Shown piece by piece: positions 25,360 to 33,728 of a DNA stretch of 64,000 nt (position 1 is the first letter of the stretch; every line of letters starts with the position of its first letter). The DNA is from Myxococcales bacterium (lineage in GTDB: Bacteria > Myxococcota_A > Polyangia > Polyangiales > Polyangiaceae), in assembly GCA_004193285.1 (NCBI GenBank), contig SECP01000041.1, forward strand, positions 1 through 64,000. The letters run 5' to 3'. The position numbers were made by a program, and so were the translations under genes. Under the pieces are notes generated by a model that saw only the letters and a program-made list of their open reading frames with translations, was not told the origin of the DNA and did no database searches.

Positions 25360-26325
25360 TCAAAATCCCGCTCGAAAGCCCAGCTCACCCACTGCCCGCA
25401 GCGGGGCGACTACCGCCACGCGGTTTCCGTGGGTGTACACGTCGGTCCTACCGAACATGATCTCGGCCCCGGCCGCCGCAAAGATACCGGTACCTTGGCT
25501 CAAACGTACCCCCGCTTCGAGGAGGGCATCGCACCCGGGCAGCCAGCGACTGCGAGCGTCCGGCTGGACGTCATCCTCGGAGAAGTGCGAGGCCTCCAAA
25601 AAGCCCGCGAAGGCGTCGACGCGCGCGCCGAGCACCCACGCGCTCGACGCTTCGTCCAGTGCAGACAACGCGAGCCCGGCCCCCAGCTGCGCTGCGCGCG
25701 TCGTCGCTTGCGCCTCCGGGATGGTGCCGGTGCGACCGGCGACGAATAGCCGCGCCCATAGCGGCCCAGCGTGCTGCCACCGGAACCCGGCCGTGGCTCC
25801 CAACCCTGAAGCGGTTCCGCCGATGCCGACGGCCGCGGCCCCCGCGAGCTCGATGGCGCGCCCGTGGAATGATGGCAGCTTCTCTGGGCTCGGCTCGCCC
25901 CTGGAAGGGGCGGTAACCGATGGCGAGCTCGATGGGGACGGCTGCGTGACAGGCTCGACGAGCTCCACGAACATGCTCGCCGCGGCGAAACCGAGCAGGC
26001 GCCCGCGCTCGGACGCGTCCCGCTCGCTGCCGCCTCGCGGCGCACCGAACGAGATGTCGCGGTCTACCCAGCGACGCTCGCGCGCCATGTAGCAATGAAG
26101 ACGAGCGCGGCTCCCGTCCGCGGACCAGCTGAGCTCGACCACGCCATCGAAAGCGGTTGCGCGCTCCGCGCTCTCCGTGTCCGGGGGATCGCTCCCGACT
26201 GCGATCAACTCGACTCGCCCGTCCTCCCCGAGAACCGCACGCGCGGCGCTCTCGACCGAAGCGGCGACCGAGTCGTCCGCGCTCCCCGCGATGACCAGCA
26301 CGACGATGGAGGCCGCTAATGACAC
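25360..26325 (-). CDS. Predicted outer-membrane/periplasmic protein of unknown function
   Basis: 321 aa from GTG 26325, which gives an N-terminal hydrophobic signal (VSLAASIVVLVIAGSADD). Residues about 25-125 form an alpha/beta globular part, then a Ser/Pro linker (about 130-155), then Gly-rich amphipathic strands (AIELAGAAAVGIGG, LGATAGFRWQ, WARLFVAGRTG, LGARVDAFAGFLEA, LLEAGVRLSQGTGIFAAAGAEI) with a terminal aromatic residue, as in outer-membrane beta-barrels. No named family recognised. Second gene of the cytochrome-sigma-FecR operon, 7 bases after the previous stop. Confidence 0.65.
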   Translation of the reverse strand: MSLAASIVVLVIAGSADDSVAASVESAARAVLGEDGRVELIAVGSDPPDTESAERATAFDGVVELSWSADGSRARLHCYMARERRWVDRDISFGAPRGGSERDASERGRLLGFAAASMFVELVEPVTQPSPSSSPSVTAPSRGEPSPEKLPSFHGRAIELAGAAAVGIGGTASGLGATAGFRWQHAGPLWARLFVAGRTGTIPEAQATTRAAQLGAGLALSALDEASSAWVLGARVDAFAGFLEASHFSEDDVQPDARSRWLPGCDALLEAGVRLSQGTGIFAAAGAEIMFGRTDVYTHGNRVAVVAPLRAVGELGFRAGF

Positions 26326-26332
26326 CTGCAGC

Positions 26333-26710
26333 TCATTCGGGGGCGCCGCAAGCGAGCCACTCGCCAAGCTTCCGTCGTTCGGACTCCGGAACCGACATCC
26401 CCTCCGGCATGTACGTATTGACGGCGTTCGGTCCCGCCGCGGCGGCGCGATCGACCTCGTCACGATGAGCTACGATCTGCGCCAAGGTACTGAGCTTGGG
26501 GGACTCGGGCCCGCCATCCGCGTGACACGCCAGGCAGTAGCTCTGCATGAAGGAGCTGCCGAAATTTTCGTAGGTCAAAGTCGAGCCACTCGGGCAGGTG
26601 CTGCCGGTGGAGTCCCCAAGGTCACTACCACACGCGCCGACGAAGGCTGCTCCGCAAATGGCCAACGCAAGGAGGAGGAGCGACGGGCGTGATTCAGGTT
26701 CAAATTGCAT
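26333..26710 (-). CDS. Small c-type cytochrome lipoprotein (one CXXCH)
   Basis: 125 aa. Signal peptide with lipobox VGAC near residue 27, then one haem-c motif CLACH near residue 59 and a downstream Met (YMPEGMSVP) that could be the axial ligand, as in Planctomycete-type/class I cytochromes. ATG start with AAGGAA upstream. First gene of the leftward operon, divergent from the dihaem lipoprotein. A haem protein heading a sigma/FecR operon suggests a redox signal, which is inference. Confidence 0.75.
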   Translation of the reverse strand: MQFEPESRPSLLLLALAICGAAFVGACGSDLGDSTGSTCPSGSTLTYENFGSSFMQSYCLACHADGGPESPKLSTLAQIVAHRDEVDRAAAAGPNAVNTYMPEGMSVPESERRKLGEWLACGAPE

Positions 26711-26875
26711 GAGTCAGAAGTTCCTTTGCTTGGAGTGCACCGAGGTCAGAAAAATCAGTCCGCGAACGACCACGTAGCGGCGCTCGCGATTGAATTTTGC
26801 CGGGTGCAGCGAATGTCGAGCAATGCGCGCTTGGCTGCATGCTCGAGGCGAGGTGGTGGCACCCGTAGTGGCGAC

Positions 26876-27697
26876 ATGAATCTCAACTTCAAGCTTGCCC
26901 CCGCCCTCGTCATTGCGCTCGTCGCCGCTTGCTCGGGGGGTGAAGAGAGCTCGCTCCCGCCCGCTCCGAGCGCTGGAACCGCTGCCGGGGCGGCCGCAAA
27001 TGGCGGCTCTGCGAGTGGCGGCTCGGGCGCCGTCAGCGCCGGAGGAGCGACGGCCGGTGCGGCGGGGGCTAGTAGCGCGGCGGGTAGCGCAAGCAGCGGC
27101 GGAACGGGCGGCAGCGGCGGAACGGGCGGAACGGGCGGCAGCGGTGGAGCGCCGGCTGCGGGCAGCGCCGGCGCCTCAGCGGGCGCTGGAGGCGCGAGCG
27201 CAGGGAGCTCGGGCGCTCTCCCGATGGACGGCGCCGCGCTCTTCGCTGCCAATTGCGCAGCATGCCACGGTAACCAGGGCGTCGGCGGGCCCCTCGGGCC
27301 GGAGCTCCAGCACCCTGTGCGCGACTACTCGGCTTGGGTGACGCGGCACGGCCGAGCCATGACCACTTTCCCGGCGCCCATGCTGCCGGTCGCGGCCGAC
27401 AAGCTCTCGGACTCCAACCTCGAGGCGATCTGGGACTACTTGGACCAGCCTCCGCAACCGACGAGCGGGCAAGCACTTTTTCTGGACTACTGCGCCAACT
27501 GCCACGGCGCGGACGGCAAAGGCGGCCCCACTGGCCGCAACATCTTGAACGAGCTGAACGGCCTGAAGACTCTGGTTCGGCAAGGCGCCCACGGTGGTGA
27601 ATTCGAGATGAGGCGTGAATACATGCCCGCGTTCTCCGCGACGCGCATCACGGACACTGAGCTGAACCTCATCTACACCTACGTGGAGAGCCTGTGA
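26876..27697 (+). CDS. Dihaem cytochrome c lipoprotein with Gly-rich linker
   Basis: 273 aa. Signal with lipobox VAAC near residue 18, then a Gly/Ser/Ala-rich linker of about 90 residues, then two cytochrome c domains, each with one CXXCH (CAACHGNQG near 121-125, CANCHGADG near 203-207). Met residues follow in PAPMLPV and REYMPAF as likely axial ligands. I chose ATG 26876 inside the longer frame because it begins a proper signal peptide. Predicted outer-surface or periplasmic electron carrier. Divergent from the haem/sigma operon. Confidence 0.82.
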   Translation: MNLNFKLAPALVIALVAACSGGEESSLPPAPSAGTAAGAAANGGSASGGSGAVSAGGATAGAAGASSAAGSASSGGTGGSGGTGGTGGSGGAPAAGSAGASAGAGGASAGSSGALPMDGAALFAANCAACHGNQGVGGPLGPELQHPVRDYSAWVTRHGRAMTTFPAPMLPVAADKLSDSNLEAIWDYLDQPPQPTSGQALFLDYCANCHGADGKGGPTGRNILNELNGLKTLVRQGAHGGEFEMRREYMPAFSATRITDTELNLIYTYVESL

Positions 27698-27743
27698 GCA
27701 TTGGCGAAGCGCGGCTCATTGCTGCCCCGCCGCCCTGGTCTCC

Positions 27744-27765
27744 AGGTTTCGTGAGTTAGAAACCT
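27744..27765 (+). promoter_or_regulatory. Inverted repeat upstream of the sigma54 activator gene
   Basis: AGGTTTC-GTGAGTTA-GAAACCT, perfect 7-base arms, 36 bases before the activator ATG and 46 bases after the dihaem gene stop. No T-run follows, so an operator is slightly more likely than a terminator. Confidence 0.45.
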
Positions 27766-27800
27766 CGCCGTTACGGAGGCTCGCCCAGGCTCTTGGGCGC

Positions 27801-29357
27801 ATGCAGCTGGACGCGCTTCAGTCACTCGCGCTGTCCGTGGCGCAAGCGCGCTCGCCGGACTCCGTGCTGATGCAGATGGTGCAGGGGCTCGGGATGTGGG
27901 AGGGAGTCGCCCTCGCTCGGGTTTGGCTGCTCCGGGACACCGAGCACGAGCCGCCTTACCTGGAGCTAAAGGCGAGCATCGGCGCTTCGAAGGTGGACCC
28001 GACGCGGCGCTGGAACCGCACCGACGGAGCTCATCAGAAGATTCTGCTCTCCTACGGTAAGGTCGGCTACATCGCGTCCAACAACCGGCCCCTGCTGCTG
28101 CAGCGTGGCCCGCGCGATTGGCTGGTGCAGCCGGACTGGGCGGACGCGGAGGGCATCCAAAGCTTTGCCGGGCAGCCCTTGTGCTTCAAGGGTCAAGTGC
28201 TCGGGGTCGTGGCGTTCTTCAGTCGCAGGAGGCTGGAGAAGTCCGATCTGGACTGGCTGCGCGTCTTCGCCGATCACGCGGCGGTCGCCATCGCCAACGC
28301 GCGGGCTTTCGAAGAGATCGCGCGGCTCAAGGAGAGCGCGGAGCGGGAGCGCGACTACCTGCGCGAGGCAGTGCGGAGCGCGCTACAGCACGGGGACGTC
28401 ATCGCCGAGAGCCCGGAGATGAAGCGAGTTTTGTCGCAGGTTCAGGCGGTTTCCCGCACGGACTCCTCGGTCTTGATCCTCGGCGAGAGCGGCGTGGGCA
28501 AAGAGCTCATCGCGGCGGCGGTGCACGACAGCAGCGCCCGGCGCGACGGCCCGCTCGTGAAGGTGAACTGCGCGAGCGTACCGCGTGAGCTGTTCGAGAG
28601 CGAGTTCTTCGGCCACGTGCGCGGCGCCTTCAGCGGCGCCGCACGGGACCGGCAAGGTCGCTTCTTGCTCGCCGACCGCGGCTCGCTCTTTTTGGACGAG
28701 GTCGGTGAGATACCGCTCGAGCTGCAAGGCAAGCTGCTACGCGTCCTGCAGGAGCGCACCTTCGAGGCAGTGGGGGACGACCGCACCCGCGAGGTGAACG
28801 TGCGGGTGATCGCCGCCACCAATCGTCCCCTCGATGCAGAGGTGGACAAGGGCCTGTTTCGACGCGACCTGTTCTATCGCCTGAACGTCCTGCCGATCGA
28901 GGTGCCGCCGCTGCGCCAGCGCCGGGCCGACATCCTGCCCATGGCGCGCCGCTTCCTGCGGACGACGGCCCATCGGCTGCACCTCCCCCAGCGGGAGCTC
29001 TCGGCCGACGACGAGCGCGCGCTTCTGGCCTACGATTTCCCGGGCAATGTGCGCGAGCTGCAGAACATCATCGAGCGGGCGGTGGTGCTGAGCACTCGCG
29101 CGGAGCGGGGACTAGGCCTCGAGCTGGGGGGCGCGACCGCGGTCGAGCCACCACCCGCGCCTCGCGACGAGCCGAGCAGCGGCGAAGTACTGGGGGAAGG
29201 CGCCTTTCGAGAGCTGGAGCGGCGCAACGTGCTGAACGCGCTCCAGCGCTGCGGTTACCGCATCGCGGGGCAGCGCGGCGCGGCCAAGCTGCTCGGGCTC
29301 AGCCCCAGCACGCTCACGTATCGCATGAAGCAGCTCGGCCTCGAGCGGCCACGCTGA
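27801..29357 (+). CDS. Sigma54-dependent activator (GAF-AAA+-Fis)
   Basis: 518 aa bacterial enhancer-binding protein. GAF sensor at about 1-170, coiled linker, AAA+ domain at about 205-430 with Walker A GESGVGKE near 229-236, Walker B LFLDEVGEI near 298, arginine finger region FRRDLFYR, and a C-terminal Fis-type HTH (AAKLLGLSPSTLTYRMKQL). The sigma54-contact loop reads GAFSGA instead of GAFTGA. It has no receiver domain, so activity is probably set by a small ligand at the GAF domain. It sits directly upstream of the Nit1C cluster on the same strand, and a -24/-12 promoter lies between them, so it is the likely cluster activator. Confidence 0.92.
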   Translation: MQLDALQSLALSVAQARSPDSVLMQMVQGLGMWEGVALARVWLLRDTEHEPPYLELKASIGASKVDPTRRWNRTDGAHQKILLSYGKVGYIASNNRPLLLQRGPRDWLVQPDWADAEGIQSFAGQPLCFKGQVLGVVAFFSRRRLEKSDLDWLRVFADHAAVAIANARAFEEIARLKESAERERDYLREAVRSALQHGDVIAESPEMKRVLSQVQAVSRTDSSVLILGESGVGKELIAAAVHDSSARRDGPLVKVNCASVPRELFESEFFGHVRGAFSGAARDRQGRFLLADRGSLFLDEVGEIPLELQGKLLRVLQERTFEAVGDDRTREVNVRVIAATNRPLDAEVDKGLFRRDLFYRLNVLPIEVPPLRQRRADILPMARRFLRTTAHRLHLPQRELSADDERALLAYDFPGNVRELQNIIERAVVLSTRAERGLGLELGGATAVEPPPAPRDEPSSGEVLGEGAFRELERRNVLNALQRCGYRIAGQRGAAKLLGLSPSTLTYRMKQLGLERPR

Positions 29358-29376
29358 CGAAGCAGTAACGCTTCGG
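29358..29376. repeat. Palindrome CGAAGC-AGTAAC-GCTTCG
   Basis: Six-base arms (29358-29363, 29370-29375) right after the activator stop, about 145 bases upstream of the sigma54-type promoter. It could be a weak terminator or an upstream activator site. Confidence 0.4.
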
Positions 29377-29519
29377 AAACTCGCGAGGGCTGGGGCTGCG
29401 CGAGATTGGCGAGCAGTCTCACCAAGACTTGCGACTCACGAATTGCTGCGTGTTTCTCGCCCGTGAACGAAGCCGCGCTTCTTGCCTGATTTGCGGGGAC
29501 CTCCCGAGGCCGCGCCCGC

Positions 29520-29535
29520 TGGCATGCGGCTCGCA
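29520..29535 (+). promoter_or_regulatory. Sigma54 (-24/-12) promoter of the Nit1C operon
   Basis: TGGCATGCGGCTCGCA has GG (29521-29522) and GC (29533-29534) separated by exactly 10 bases, and matches 9 of the 11 fixed positions of TGGCAC-N5-TTGCA. Transcription should begin near 29546, about 60 bases before the first Nit1C start. A second, poorer GG-N10-GC match lies near 29563. Confidence 0.65.
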
Positions 29536-29606
29536 ATGCCTCCTTGCACGCAGGCACGGCCGGTTGGGGCCGCCTGCGCAACCACCCTTCGGAGAGAACA
29601 AAAGCA

Positions 29607-30089
29607 ATGCCCAAAGTCGAAGCTCCCATGAACAAGTCCGGCGATTTCCTGGTGGACTACGAAGAGAAGGTCTTCGAGGACGTCAAGGCGGGGCCAGGGG
29701 AGAAGGCGCTGGTTACCTTCCATACCGTAGCCTTCGAAGGCTCCATCGGTTTGGTGAACCTGCTGCAGGCGGTGCGGCTCCAGCGCAAAGGATTCGAGAC
29801 CTCCGTGCTCCTTTATGGCCCTGGCGTCACGCTCGGGGTGCAGCGCGGCTTTCCCAAGCTCGGTGACGAGGCGTTCCCCGGCCACCTCAACTTCAACGGG
29901 CAGATCAAGAAGTTCATGGCCGAGGGCGGCAAGGTTTACGCCTGCCGGTTCGCGCTGCAGGCCCTCTATGGCCACGGGGAAAAGGCGCTGATCGAAGGCA
30001 TCACGCCGATCAACCCGCTCGACGTGCTGGACCTGATTCTGCTGCATCGCAAAGACAACGCGTTCATCTTGGACACCTGGACGGTGTAG
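29607..30089 (+). CDS. MSMEG_0572/Sll0783 family protein (Nit1C cluster)
   Basis: 160 aa protein of the family conserved at the head of Nit1C clusters. Features seen: MNKSGDFLVDYEEKVFEDVK opening, FHTVAFEGSIGLVNLLQAVRLQRKGF, LYGPGVTLGVQRGFPKLG, and YACRFALQALYGHGE, resembling a DsrE-like alpha/beta fold with a conserved Cys near residue 113. In Synechocystis the homologue is linked to nitrogen starvation and PHB accumulation. I chose ATG 29607 (GGAGAG upstream) rather than the longer frame. First gene of the operon, 2 bases from the nitrilase start. Biochemical role unknown. Confidence 0.85.
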   Translation: MPKVEAPMNKSGDFLVDYEEKVFEDVKAGPGEKALVTFHTVAFEGSIGLVNLLQAVRLQRKGFETSVLLYGPGVTLGVQRGFPKLGDEAFPGHLNFNGQIKKFMAEGGKVYACRFALQALYGHGEKALIEGITPINPLDVLDLILLHRKDNAFILDTWTV

Positions 30090-30091
30090 AG

Positions 30092-31114
30092 ATGCCGCGC
30101 AAAGTACGCGCCGCCGCCGTGCAACTGAGCCCCGTGCTGTTCAGCCGTGAAGGCACGACCAGCAAGGTGTGCGACAAGATTGCCGAAGCGGCGGCGCAGG
30201 GCGCCGAGCTCGTCGTCTTCCCCGAAACGGTAGTGCCTTACTACCCTTACTTCTCCTTCATCAAGGCCCCGGCCCTGATCGGGGCGGAGCACTTGCTGCT
30301 CATGGAGGAGGCAGTAGTGGTGCCGGGGCCGAGCACCGAAGCGATCTCGCAAGCGGCCCGCCGGGCCGGCGCCGTGGTCTCGATCGGTGTGAACGAGCGG
30401 GACCACGGCACGCTGTACAACACCCAGCTGCTCTTCGACGCGGACGGGCGGCTCGTGCAAGCGCGCCGCAAGATCACCCCGACCTACCACGAACGCATGA
30501 TCTGGGGTCAGGGCGACGGCTCGGGGCTACGCGCGGTGGACACGCGGGTGGGCCGCGTTGGCTCGCTCGCCTGCTGGGAGCACTACAACCCACTCGCGCG
30601 CTACGCCCTGATGGCGGACCACGAAGAGATTCACGTGGCGGCCTTTCCCGGCTCGCTCGTCGGAGACATTTTCCGCGAGCAGATCGAAGTAACGATCCGT
30701 CACCACGCGCTCGAGTCGGGTTGCTTCGTGGTGAACGCCACCGGCTTCTTGACGGAGGAGCAGGTGGCGCTCGTCGCCGGGGACACCAAGCTCGAGAGAG
30801 CCCTGCGCGGTGGTTGCTTCACCGCCATCGTCTCTCCGGAGGGCACCCTGCTAGCCCCGCCCCTCACGGAAGGGGAGGGCATGGTGATCGCGGACTTGGA
30901 TCTCGCGCTCCTCGCCAAGCGCAAACGCATGATGGACAGCGTTGGCCACTACAGCCGGCCGGAGCTGCTCTCCGTGCTCATCGACCGGCGTTCGCAGCCG
31001 CACCTTCACGACAAGAAAACCGCTCTTAACGCGATTGGAACGAGCCATGAACCGCTCCCTGCCGCTCCTGACAGCCACCACGAAGACGACTCGACGCCGC
31101 CTGCCTACTCCTGA
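30092..31114 (+). CDS. Nitrilase of the Nit1C (Sll0784) family
   Basis: 340 aa carbon-nitrogen hydrolase. Catalytic Glu in VFPETVVPYYPYFS (near residue 49), Lys in ARRKITPTYHE (near 129) and Cys in LACWEHYNPLARY (near 163) are all present, so it should hydrolyse a nitrile to the acid and ammonia. In cyanotrophic Pseudomonas the Nit1C nitrilase is tied to cyanide use. It starts 2 bases after the previous stop, and its 3' end overlaps the radical SAM gene by 68 bases. The in-cluster substrate is unknown. Confidence 0.92.
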   Translation: MPRKVRAAAVQLSPVLFSREGTTSKVCDKIAEAAAQGAELVVFPETVVPYYPYFSFIKAPALIGAEHLLLMEEAVVVPGPSTEAISQAARRAGAVVSIGVNERDHGTLYNTQLLFDADGRLVQARRKITPTYHERMIWGQGDGSGLRAVDTRVGRVGSLACWEHYNPLARYALMADHEEIHVAAFPGSLVGDIFREQIEVTIRHHALESGCFVVNATGFLTEEQVALVAGDTKLERALRGGCFTAIVSPEGTLLAPPLTEGEGMVIADLDLALLAKRKRMMDSVGHYSRPELLSVLIDRRSQPHLHDKKTALNAIGTSHEPLPAAPDSHHEDDSTPPAYS

Positions 31115-32198
31115 GCTGCTCTCCGAGCTGCAAGCCTTCGGGGTGCGCTGGGAGGACGATCGCGGACCCGGTCTCAGCCGCGCCGGCGGCGCTGGCCCCT
31201 CCGATCACAAGGCGATCACCCTCGACCACCAGACCGTGATGGTGCCGATCTTGACCCTGCCGTCGGCGGTTTCGCACTACACCGCGCGCGTCAGCGCTCA
31301 CGGCAACGGCGCGACCTTGCTCCGGGCAGGTGAGCCGATCGCGGACATCACCTTTCCCAAACAGCCGCGCTTCTACGGGCTGCAGACGGAAGATGGCGTC
31401 CCGTACTGGAAGCTCGCCACGCTGCACGGCTCGGACGTGCTGGCCACGACGGTGCTTCAAACCTGCACGCGCTACGGAAACCGAGAGACAGCGTGCCAGT
31501 TCTGCGCGATCGGTCAATCGCTCGCGGCCAAGTCCACGGTGCCCGAGAAGACGCCCGCGCAGCTCGCCGAGGTGGCGCGCGCGGCGGCGGAGCTGGACGG
31601 CGTGAAACACGTGGTGCTCACCACTGGCACTCCCCGCACCCCGGACCGCGGAGCCGCGCTGCTGGCCGAGTGCGCGCGCGCCATCAAGGCGGCTTCCGGC
31701 CTGCCGATCCAAGCTCAGTGCGAGCCGCCCGAGGACTTCGCCTGGTTCCGGCGGCTCCAGGAGGCCGGCGTGGACAGCCTGGGCCTTCATCTGGAGGCGG
31801 TCACGGAGCGGGTGCGCCGCCGCATCATGCCGGGGAAGGCGGAGGTACCGGTCAGCGTCTACTTCGACGCGTTCGCGGAAGCGGTGCGGGTGTTCGGTCG
31901 CGGCCAGGTCTCGACGTACATCCTCGCCGGTCTGGGAGACACCCGAGAAGAGATCTTGGAGATGAGTGAGCGGCTCGTGAAGGCCGGCGTCTACCCCTTC
32001 GTCGTGCCGTTCGTGCCGATTTCGGGCACCGCGCTGGAGCACGAGCCGCCGCCCGATGCCCTGTTCTTGCGCGACACTCTGGATGGGGTGGCGGCGATCC
32101 TGGCCGATCACGAGCTGAAGAGCGCAGACATCAAAGCCGGCTGCGGTCGCTGCGGTGCCTGCTCCACCCTGAAGGCGCGGGAGGTGGGTCGTGCTTGA
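31047..32198 (+). CDS. Radical SAM protein, MSMEG_0568 family (Nit1C cluster)
   Basis: 383 aa from ATG 31047 (GGAACGAG upstream). The Cys motif is in LQTCTRYGNRETACQFCAIG: C-x9-C-x2-C rather than the usual C-x3-C-x2-C. Later features fit the radical SAM barrel: VVLTTGTP, LPIQAQCEPPED, GLHLEAVTERVRRRIMPG, STYILAGLGDTREEI. The C-terminus has a second Cys cluster CGRCGAC near residue 370, possibly for another Fe-S centre. Probably generates or modifies the nitrile- or amine-containing product of the cluster; reaction unknown. Overlaps the nitrilase end and the GNAT start. Confidence 0.88.
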   Translation: MNRSLPLLTATTKTTRRRLPTPELLSELQAFGVRWEDDRGPGLSRAGGAGPSDHKAITLDHQTVMVPILTLPSAVSHYTARVSAHGNGATLLRAGEPIADITFPKQPRFYGLQTEDGVPYWKLATLHGSDVLATTVLQTCTRYGNRETACQFCAIGQSLAAKSTVPEKTPAQLAEVARAAAELDGVKHVVLTTGTPRTPDRGAALLAECARAIKAASGLPIQAQCEPPEDFAWFRRLQEAGVDSLGLHLEAVTERVRRRIMPGKAEVPVSVYFDAFAEAVRVFGRGQVSTYILAGLGDTREEILEMSERLVKAGVYPFVVPFVPISGTALEHEPPPDALFLRDTLDGVAAILADHELKSADIKAGCGRCGACSTLKAREVGRA

Positions 32199-32742
32199 TC
32201 GCGTCAACCCGTGGGGGCGCCCCGTGCGGCCGAGCTTGAGCGCTCGCGTGGTGGCGCAGGTCGCCACCGAGCCTTGGGAGGTTGCCGGCTACCGGGCGCT
32301 GCGCCGCGAGATCTTCGCGGAGGAGCAGGGGCTCTTCGAAGGCTCGGATTTCGATGAGCACGACGCGCACGCGCTGCCGATCGTCGCTCAGAGCCAGATC
32401 GCGGGGATGGCGGACGACGTGGTGGGAGTGGTCCGGATTTTCAGGAGCGAGCCGGGCACGTGGTACGGCGGACGGCTCGGAGTCCGCAAGGAATACCGCC
32501 GCTTCGGGGCGATCGGGACCGCGCTCATCACGACTGCGGTCTCCACCGCTCACGGCCTCGGCTGCCAGCGGTTCCTCGCGACGGTGCAGCTCGCCAACGT
32601 GCGCTACTTCGAGCGCCATCACTTTCGAGCCCTACGCGTCGTGGAGGTGCGAGGCCTCGCCCACCAGCTCATGCAGGCGGATTTGGCCTGCTACCCGCCC
32701 CGCCTCGAAAGCGAACGGCTCGTTCAAGCGAGGGTCGCGTGA
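32191..32742 (+). CDS. GNAT acetyltransferase, MSMEG_0567 family (Nit1C cluster)
   Basis: 183 aa N-acyltransferase. EVAGYRALRREIFAEEQGLFEGSDFDEHD is the characteristic opening, WYGGRLGVRKEYRRFGAIGTALI carries the acetyl-CoA loop (near 90-112), and ANVRYFERHHFRAL is the family tail. GTG start with GGAGGTG upstream and an 8-base overlap with the radical SAM stop. Its stop overlaps the next start. Expected to acylate an amine intermediate in the pathway. Confidence 0.87.
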   Translation: MLDRVNPWGRPVRPSLSARVVAQVATEPWEVAGYRALRREIFAEEQGLFEGSDFDEHDAHALPIVAQSQIAGMADDVVGVVRIFRSEPGTWYGGRLGVRKEYRRFGAIGTALITTAVSTAHGLGCQRFLATVQLANVRYFERHHFRALRVVEVRGLAHQLMQADLACYPPRLESERLVQARVA

Positions 32743-33728
32743 AGGTCGCCAGCGGTGCGCTCGCGGCTCTGACCGAGGAGCTGCGCGGACGCGCAGAGCT
32801 CGGGTTGAAGCGCGATATTCAACTGCCGGCGCGCGTCTTCGCTTCCGCCCAGCGGAGCGCTTGGTTTCCGTCGCGCGAGCCCATCCTCAACGGCGACGAC
32901 GCCGCGGCGCTCCCCGATGGGGATGGCTATGCGCTGCTCGCGGCGGAAGGGATGAGGCCGGAGCTGGTCGCCGCTGATCCGTGGTTTGCCGGCTTCTGCT
33001 CCGTCATGGTCAACCTGAGCGACGTAGCCGCCATGGGGGGCCGGCCCTGGGCGGTGGTGGACGCCCTGTTCATGGGGAGCGGGGAGAACGAGCGCGTGCT
33101 CGAGGGCATGAAGGCGGCCAGTGAGCTCTTCGGAGTACCGGTGGTGGGCGGCCACACCGCGCGGGTGGACGGGCCCACGCTGCTCTCCGTCGCGGTGCTC
33201 GGTCGCGCCCAGCGACTCATCTCCAGCCATGCCGCCAAGCCGGGGCAGACCTTGCTGATGGCGGTAGATCTCCGCGGCAGCTTTCGGCTCGCGGGCGCCT
33301 TCAACGCGGCCACGACGGCATCCGCGCAGCAACTGCGGGCCGGGCTCGCGGTGCTGCCAGAGCTGGCGGAGGCGGGGCTGGTCGGCGCCGGCAAGGACAT
33401 CAGCATGGCCGGTACCTGCGGCTCGCTCGCGATGCTGCTGGAGACGTCCGGAGTCGGCGCTCGCCTGGAGCTTTCACGGGTGCCGGCGCCGCTGGAAGTC
33501 GACCCTCTGCGCTGGCTTACCGCGTTCCCCAGCTATGGGTTCGTGCTCACGGCCGAGCAAAGCGCGGTCGCCGCCATCTGCGCACGTTTCGACCGCGTGG
33601 GGGTGGCGTGCGCGGCGGTGGGCACGGTCGACGATACCAAGCAGCTGCGGCTCGAGCACGCGGGGGAGTCGGCGCTGTACTTGGACCTGAGCGAGCGGCC
33701 TCTCACCGGCTTCGGGGCGAGCCCGTGA
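32739..33728 (+). CDS. AIR synthase-related (PurM-like) protein, Sll0787 family (Nit1C cluster)
   Basis: 329 aa from GTG 32739, overlapping the GNAT stop. PurM/ThiL/SelD-type fold: the NGDDAAALPDGDGYALLA strand and ATP-binding loop near residue 50, MVNLSDVAAMGGRPWAVVDALFM near 85-107, VVGGHTARVDGP near 131-142, and AGKDISMAGTCGSLAMLL near 215. Such enzymes activate a carboxylate, amide or alcohol with ATP, which suggests a phosphorylation step. Only this cluster context links it to nitrile metabolism. Confidence 0.87.
   Translation: MKVASGALAALTEELRGRAELGLKRDIQLPARVFASAQRSAWFPSREPILNGDDAAALPDGDGYALLAAEGMRPELVAADPWFAGFCSVMVNLSDVAAMGGRPWAVVDALFMGSGENERVLEGMKAASELFGVPVVGGHTARVDGPTLLSVAVLGRAQRLISSHAAKPGQTLLMAVDLRGSFRLAGAFNAATTASAQQLRAGLAVLPELAEAGLVGAGKDISMAGTCGSLAMLLETSGVGARLELSRVPAPLEVDPLRWLTAFPSYGFVLTAEQSAVAAICARFDRVGVACAAVGTVDDTKQLRLEHAGESALYLDLSERPLTGFGASP

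Noticed and set aside
27000..27200. Possible tandem-repeat array
   Set aside because: It is the codon-level low complexity of the Gly/Ser/Ala linker in the dihaem lipoprotein, not a separate DNA repeat.
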